Source of the DNA: Apostichopus japonicus
Taxonomy: Eukaryota > Echinodermata > Holothuroidea > Aspidochirotida > Stichopodidae
DNA: 64,000 bases
Assembly (NCBI RefSeq): GCF_037975245.1
Contig: NC_092583.1
Coordinates: forward strand, 13,295,764 to 13,359,763
Direction of reading: 5' to 3'
A model generated the notes under the pieces. That model did not search any database and was not told where the DNA came from. It saw nothing but the letters and a program-made list of their open reading frames with translations. The number at the start of each line of letters is the position of its first letter. The stretch's first letter is position 1. A program made the position numbers and the translations under genes. Shown here piece after piece: positions 60,301 through 64,000 of the stretch.

Positions 60301-63122
60301 TACAAGCAAATGCAGTAGTAAGGATTATTGGAACATATGCGATATCTGCATGTCTCCTACAAATGTTTTACAGGTACGACATGGGCTACCAAAGGGATGG
60401 ATGGTTTGTTCTTAATCTTGTCCTTGCAGTTACAAACAGATGTGGGTAATGAATCAGTTCTCCATGGAGCAACATAACATGAACTGCACTGTAAGAGATA
60501 AACATTATTCCATTTCCATATGGAGGTGTAAACTTTACACCTTTTCATTTTGGTGGAGTCTGTTTATGCCAAAGTATATGAATACACTCTGCTTGATAAT
60601 CACAGGGTAACTTTCCAATTTTTCCTGCCCTTTGGTAGAAATTTTATTTCTATGGAGTAGCACCATGTTGTGTAGCAGTATTTGACAGTGATAACAGGGC
60701 TGTAGCCTGGGTAGAACCCCTATGGGTGCAGTTGAGGTCAGGGCCTTTTTTATGGAATTTTTAGGTGGGTGGGGGTAGTGGGGGGGGAGGATTTCCCAGA
60801 AGGGATCATCATGACAATATCAGAGTGGAGTGCCACCATCGGTTGGCGCATAGTGTACCAAGAAAAGTTTTGCCCAAATTGCTTCTCAGATTGCAGGAAA
60901 TGGCACTTCCCAGGCCTTGTAAGTTGCATCTAAACATTCTTCATTTTGAGAATCTCATCAATGATTGCTGAACACACTGTCTTGGTCGATGGTTCAGCTG
61001 TTGTATCACTGTTACACACCATTGCTGTGCATTAGCTACAGTACGAGACTTAAGAGATTAACCTACAAAATATTGACTTCAGGTGTGTACTGTGTATTGT
61101 GTTGTTAGGGCAACATCATCTGTAATCGGTATTCAGCAGCAACACTTTCATATTAGAATGTGCACACTAATTTAAATCTTAGGAGCTCTCTACGATTATT
61201 ATTATTCTAACAAAACTGAAAAAGCAAACACACTGTCATCGCTTCAGCGATTGTGCATGAACATGATGAGCAGTTAAATACATCTGGCGTTCTTTTTGAA
61301 TGTCATTCCTACAATACATGCCGAGGATCTTGAGGTTGCAAACTACTGACGAAAGAAACAAGAAACACATTGCTAAACTGCAGCTGCCACCCCACCCCCA
61401 CTCAACCCTGTATAAATAACATGCAACTTGTGCTATTCAGCTACTTCGATTGGTGAAAAGTGAACATGGGCTAGGGAAGTGTGCAAACTAATTCAGCAAT
61501 CTGTTCAGTCTTGTTCTGCAGATGGTCAAGAACTTTATTCCTCTATACTATCAACAGATAAATAAAATCACTCCTTATCATTTAGGTGAACCATAGCTAA
61601 ATCAGCTATTTGCTATACTGTTGAATTCTTTTTGCATCTTCTTTCAAATCAATTAGCTATTAATAGTACTACCATGGATAGTGCAATGACACCAATCTGT
61701 AATTATGAAGAAGTGTCAAGGGCAAGTAACTGGAGATCTTAGTTCGGGTAATCCTGCAAGCCTAACACTACTATCTTGATCTCACAGGATCAGAATCTCT
61801 CCTTAAAGTTTGGAGGGGGGGGGGATGGGGGGGTTCAGGATTGCAGAGTCTGATCCTGAGTATGGGTGTTCACATAACCACATTGATGGTCCCTGTGGTA
61901 TTAGATCCCACTTGCTAATACCAGGTATGAACAAGGCTTATGTGTTTGGCTATAAATAGTAAACATTTATATCATTTTTTCCGACAGATGGGACGTGTTC
62001 ATCAAGTCAGTTTACATGTGGTAATGGAAATTGCATCCCAGACTTCTATATCTGTGATGGCTTTTCCGATTGTTCTGATGACTCTGATGAAGAAGAATGT
62101 GGTACGGCAGATTCACTTTAATAAATATATAAGTTTGTTCTTCCATTGTTCATACTATGATGCAGCTGTTTATCTAGGTGGACTGTCTACAATCTGTGGA
62201 GTGTGAATTCAAAGTGGATGTGTCCGGAGCCTATAGTTAGTTTTCATGCATTCTGTGCTCAATGACACTGAGGGGTGGGATCTGGAGGGTCACTGCTCAC
62301 CCCTCATGGAAGATCCAGGATTGTAGGCTAAAAGTTTGCACAGAGTTGATATTTGCATATCGGCTCTAAAGAAGTCCTTCTACACTGTCCACCATGTGGG
62401 GTTTTACTCTGTACGTTCACAAGTCCTAATTGGTTTAGGAGGTTGGAAGATTACACCCACCACCAGGCAATCTTGTATCTGTTTGTTTAAAAGTATATAG
62501 TGAAGTTGCCAAGCCAAGCTGAGGGGATTGGAGGGTCCGTCCATCAACTATGAAGTTCACTAAGAAATCAAATGAGAAACACTGCAATGTCCTGGATGAT
62601 TCTCTCTAGCAAATTTAATGGTGCCTTCTTGCAGCTGCTGAAGCCAAGAATATTCTGTAAAATGTTACCCCTTGGTTAATTAAACTAATTATATTAATAG
62701 TACTTATAGTGCAATGACACCAGTCTGTAATTATTTAGAAGTGACAAGGGCAAGTAACTGGAGATCTTAGTTCAGGTAATCCTGCGAGCCTCACACTACT
62801 ATCTTGATCTCACAGGATCAGAATCTTTCCTTAAAGTTTGGAAGGAGGGGGGGGGGTCAGGATTGCAGAGTCTGATCCTGAGTATGGGTGTTCACACTAC
62901 CACATTGATGGTCCCTGTGGTATTAGATCCCACTTGCTAATACCAGGTATGAACAAGGCATATGTGTTTGGCTATAAATAGTAAACATATCATTTTTTCC
63001 GACAGATGTGACGTGTTCATCAAGTCAGTTTACATGTGGTAATGGAAATTGCATCCCAGACTTCTGGATCTGTGATGGCTTTTCCGATTGTTCTGATGAC
63101 TCTGATGAAGAAGAATGTGGTG
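44713..63122 (+). CDS. Secreted LDL-receptor class A repeat protein, 5' part (exons 1-4; continues past window)
   Basis: Exon 1 (44713-44824) encodes a signal peptide ([16 protein letters not shown]) and then a tyrosine-rich stretch ([19 protein letters not shown]). An upstream in-frame ATG at 44680 would add 11 residues; I prefer the one starting the hydrophobic segment. Exons 2 (59842-59937 or 59940), 3 (61988-62101) and 4 (63006-63119 or 63122) each encode one LDLa module: six cysteines, CIPxxxxCDGxxDC and acidic EDEADC / SDEEEC calcium cages. All junctions are phase 1, so exons can duplicate without breaking frame. Exons 3 and 4 differ at about three bases. Known of the family: LDLa modules bind calcium and protein ligands in secreted or surface receptors. 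The link across the 15 kb intron is inferred from compatible phase and the missing signal peptide. The gene runs off the right edge. Confidence 0.7.
44881..44990. repeat. (TA)n microsatellite, ~110 bp
   Basis: An almost pure TA dinucleotide run with two tatta interruptions, directly after LDLa-gene exon 1. It abuts the tail end of the minus-strand SINE at 44990-45115, so it may have grown from that SINE's 3' tail. Confidence 0.95.
44990..45115 (-). repeat. tRNA-derived SINE, minus strand
   Basis: Read on the minus strand, tagcctagtggtaag (A box, about 45104-45090) is followed by ggttctaatcttgg (B box, about 45062-45049). A body then ends gttttcaattt and runs into (TA)n. Box spacing is tRNA-like, but the stems do not close as in a functional tRNA. 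Confidence 0.65.
45262..45318. repeat. (AT)n microsatellite, ~57 bp
   Basis: A pure AT dinucleotide run on the far side of the SINE segment, so the SINE is bracketed by two AT microsatellites. Confidence 0.9.
45320..45880. other. Intronic DNA, nothing recognised
   Basis: AT-rich sequence in the large first intron of the LDLa gene. No repeat array or exon identified. Confidence 0.35.
45884..46256. repeat. ~66 bp minisatellite, about 5-6 copies
   Basis: The unit gagactgcaatgactagctg / caattagagtatcctcctgc / tcgtaatggactcactctct is repeated with moderate divergence and one partial unit near 46146. Confidence 0.9.
47500..50100. repeat. Tandem ~400 bp units with AGGTCA direct repeats
   Basis: Each full unit contains aggtcaccagaggtca (spacing 4), then a third aggtca after 5 bases, then gggtca after 1 base. 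Full sets lie near 48047, 48457, 48851 and 49799. On the other strand, tgacctttggtgacct lies near 48185, 48590, 49284 and 49934, with variants near 47783, 48988 and 50078. Between them are conserved blocks such as ttaagtttgaaaatattccc and cagatgcgggtcgacaattg. The array resides inside the nested element. Confidence 0.85.
50215..50272. repeat. (CA)n microsatellite
   Basis: An imperfect CA dinucleotide run near the right end of the nested element, just inside its terminal repeat. Confidence 0.9.
50405..50625 (+). repeat. Dispersed repeat, copy 1 of 2
   Basis: catcctgttgtattgtactg...ggctcaaccagtcacttcat...catgagttgtcagcca...attgaagcagctt is matched in the same orientation at 52268-52470. It directly follows the TIR element end and the words accatgctactgc, as copy 2 follows another TIR element. 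Confidence 0.75.
50626..51775. other. Intronic DNA; short GC-richer patch near 51.2-51.4 kb
   Basis: No supported exon. Around 51160-51420 the sequence is less AT-rich, with acgcgcggcc, catgcgcgc and a cacgtg E-box at about 51376. This could be an unannotated promoter or first exon, but no coding sequence supports it. Confidence 0.3.
51776..52030 (+). repeat. Composite dispersed repeat, matches at 59.6 kb and 41.1 kb
   Basis: 51776-51886 (gttatcacaatttctttgca...gtaaattgtgctcatata...agtaagtcaaaa) matches 59608-59736. The next 145 bases (cccaattgggacaat...gtcagatcaaggttagga) match 41095-41245 in reverse complement. Two families are therefore joined here. Confidence 0.65.
52034..52258. mobile_element. 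Short TIR element, CGAAGTTCGGACA family, copy 3
   Basis: Reverse complement of 25983-26205: shared phrases are aaaacaccccaaaacta, ggtataaatcacctgaaaat, tttctttcctgcaaactg and tattgcgaagttcggacacc. It carries only the second half of the composite copy, so that half is probably a mobile unit in its own right. Confidence 0.65.
52268..52470 (+). repeat. Dispersed repeat, copy 2 of 2
   Basis: catcctggtgtattgtacag...ggctcaatcagtcacttca...catgagttgtcagcca...tttgaagcagct, the same orientation and order as 50405-50625. Confidence 0.75.
53022..53515 (+). repeat. Candidate 5' LTR, 494 bp
   Basis: It starts TGTTGTGGG and ends TACAACA, so the ends form a perfect TGTTGT/ACAACA inverted repeat. It contains AATAAA at about 53408. 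It is followed at once by tggtgcaggagctgag, which begins with the TGG expected of a tRNA primer-binding site. A second LTR was not found, so this is a structural guess. Confidence 0.45.
53516..54769 (+). other. Retrotransposon leader region, noncoding
   Basis: The primer-binding-site candidate is at 53516-53531, followed by about 1.2 kb with many stops in all frames. The words agcctagcc / tagcctatg recur. This is long for a leader, so it may include another insertion. Confidence 0.3.
54770..56119 (+). pseudogene. Retrotransposon gag remnant, interrupted
   Basis: An ATG at 54770 opens a gag-like frame (domain with RLWIERKVF and [12 protein letters not shown]) that breaks near 55135. A TIR element then occupies 55280-55729. 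The frame resumes at about 55730 and ends with a CX2CX4HX4C zinc knuckle (56054-56095, [14 protein letters not shown]) that would bind nucleic acid. Known of the family: Gag forms the particle. It is inactive as it stands. Confidence 0.7.
55280..55729. mobile_element. Small hAT-like TIR element nested in gag
   Basis: The inverted ends are agggatgcca and tggcatctct. Flanks actagtac (55272-55279) and gctcgtac (55730-55737) match at 6 of 8 positions, as an old 8 bp target duplication would. The 450 bp interior is noncoding and includes a T-rich run. Confidence 0.6.
56219..58617 (+). pseudogene. Retrotransposon pol remnant: RT/RNase H, frameshifted
   Basis: A protease/linker-like piece (56219-56450) is followed by the reverse transcriptase in at least three frames (56437-57780): [13 protein letters not shown], then [13 protein letters not shown], then the thumb and RNase H-proximal region with [10 protein letters not shown] and [18 protein letters not shown]. 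The position of the catalytic YxDD box reads HYND (57225-57236). An RNase H end (LADFLSRNP, about 57980) precedes a linker (57990-58464). Several frameshifts and stops make it inactive. No integrase follows. Confidence 0.75.
58641..59120. other. Intronic DNA, nothing recognised
   Basis: AT-rich sequence after the retrotransposon remnant. No LTR match or exon seen. Confidence 0.35.
59125..59440 (+). repeat. ~160 bp tandem duplication
   Basis: gctgtatgttattacataag, gacatttcatggtaagactc, tttaccataagact at about 59175 recur as gctgtatgttatcacataag, gacatttcatggtaagactc, tttatcataagact at about 59350, along with flanking cttatattgactctg / cttatattgagtctg. Confidence 0.85.
59608..59736 (+). repeat. 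Dispersed repeat matching 51776-51886
   Basis: gttatcacaatttctttgca...gtaaattgtgctcatatatgg...catatagtaagtcaaaa, in the same orientation as the 51.8 kb copy. It ends about 100 bp before LDLa exon 2. Confidence 0.7.
59750..59815. repeat. AT-rich palindromic repeat
   Basis: gaatattcatcatattataa and tgatgaatattgatatatta alternate so that the segment can fold on itself. It lies just upstream of the LDLa exon 2 acceptor. Confidence 0.6.
59945..61655. other. LDLa-gene intron 2, with a dispersed-repeat patch
   Basis: Mostly unrecognised. 60700-60960 looks like a dispersed repeat (ggtgggtgggggtagtgggg, ttgcttctcagattgcagg). A possible minus-strand exon is noted separately at 60372-60488. Confidence 0.35.
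60372..60488 (-). other. Possible cryptic or foreign exon, Cys-rich, 39 codons
   Basis: On the minus strand, tttatctcttacag precedes an open 117 bp segment starting [12 protein letters not shown] and containing [13 protein letters not shown]. It ends at CCT|gtaaaa. Both ends fit splice sites with phase 0. No family was recognised. It is antisense within the LDLa gene, so it may be a transposon fragment or chance. Confidence 0.25.
61660..62660 (+). repeat. Tandem duplication, unit 1 (contains LDLa exon 3)
   Basis: It starts near atagtgcaatgacaccaatc and ends near aatattctgtaaaatgttac. Unit 2 follows at an offset of about 1018-1027 bases. Similarity runs through exon and intron alike, so the event copied DNA, not mRNA. 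Confidence 0.9.
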
Positions 63123-63695
63123 GTACGGCAGATTCACTTTAATAAATGTATAAGTTTGTTCTTCCATTGTTCATACTATGATGCAGCTGTTAATCTAGGT
63201 GGACTGTCCACAATCTGTGGATTATGACCCAAAGTGGATGTGTCCGGAGCCTATAGTTAGTTTTCATGCATTCTGTGCTCAATGAACCTGAGGGGAGGGA
63301 TCTGGAGGGTCACTGCTCACCCCTCATGGAAGATCCAGGATTGTAGGCTAAAAGTTTGCACAGCGCTGATCTTTGCATATCAGCTCTAAAGAAGTCCTAC
63401 ACTGTACACCATGTGGGGTTTTACTCTGTACGTTCAAAAGTCCTAATTGTTTTAGGAGGTTGGAAGATTACACCCACCACCAGCGAAGCTGAGGGGATTG
63501 GAGGGTCCCTCCATCAACTATGAAGTTCACTAAGAAATAAAAAGAGAAACAGAGAACCCAAATAGGGTTTAAGTTTGGCATAATTTTTTCAACATCTTCA
63601 CACTGCAATGTGCTGGATGATTGTTTCTAGCAAACTTAATGGTGCCTTCTTGCAGCTGCTGAGGCCAAGAATAATCTGTAAAATGTTACCCCATT
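62700..63695 (+). repeat. Tandem duplication, unit 2 (contains LDLa exon 4)
   Basis: It starts near atagtgcaatgacaccagtc and ends near aataatctgtaaaatgttac. It differs from unit 1 by scattered substitutions and small indels, including a short deletion near 63484 and an insertion near 63545. Confidence 0.9.
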
Positions 63696-64000
63696 GTTTG
63701 CTTAATTGACTCATCTGGCAAAAAATGTCCTTTCAGCTCACTATACATTTACAAACAACCAAATGAAACATTTGCTTAGTTACAGATTTACAATGCATCT
63801 ATAGATTTGTCACTTTGAAATTACAGCAAACTTGGGAATGCCTTCACCTTTAATCTTTTACAGTGAATTTCAGTACACTACAGTTGGGTAAGGCACTGTG
63901 TCAAAAGATAAGCTGCAGCAGCTGCAAAATCCCCTGCAGCAAGGATGAATCATTATAAAACAAAAGAGATTATTTCGGAGACAAGCAGTTCCAATTGTAT

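Overview
This is a eukaryotic nuclear window. Genes are split by GT-AG introns, the base composition is AT-rich, and introns and intergenic DNA are full of microsatellites, minisatellites, SINE-like units, terminal-inverted-repeat (TIR) DNA elements and one decayed LTR retrotransposon. The gene content (TAF5, RPL41, an ankyrin-repeat protein, a secreted LDL-receptor class A protein) and the repeat style suggest an invertebrate deuterostome. A marine echinoderm such as a sea cucumber is my best guess, but nothing in the sequence proves it. No bacterial operon, CRISPR array or integrated virus was seen.

Layout. 1-1035: upstream DNA. 1036-7332 (+): seven-exon ankyrin-repeat gene in which the first six exons each encode about one repeat and the last encodes a long disordered tail. 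8130-8534: short TIR element at a TTAA target. 9300-11045: about 39 copies of a 44-45 bp minisatellite. 11141-27040 (-): complete 18-exon TAF5 gene (TFIID/WD40 subunit, 668 aa), reconstructed exon by exon with consistent phases. 27041-27396: compact head-to-head promoter shared with RPL41. 27397-30464 (+): three-exon RPL41 gene encoding the 25-residue ribosomal protein eL41; its exons are 12, 23 and 43 bp. Its second intron holds a 753 bp hAT-type element with a perfect 8 bp target duplication. About 30.9-44.6 kb: no gene I can support, mostly old repeats. 44713 to beyond the right edge (+): a secreted protein with a signal peptide, a tyrosine-rich stretch and at least three LDLa modules. Its roughly 15 kb first intron is loaded with mobile DNA.

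The most interesting structures are these: (1) a nested pair of TIR elements at 46.7-50.4 kb, whose inner element is a tandem array of about 400 bp units carrying direct repeats of AGGTCA at spacings 4, 5 and 1; (2) a recent tandem duplication of about 1.02 kb that duplicated one LDLa exon; (3) degenerate tandem copies of the splice-acceptor side of TAF5 exon 7; (4) a minisatellite abutting TAF5 that appears to supply its polyadenylation signal. TAF5 (TFIID) and RPL41 (ribosome) are both housekeeping genes, which fits their shared promoter. I see no functional link between them and the flanking ankyrin and LDLa genes.
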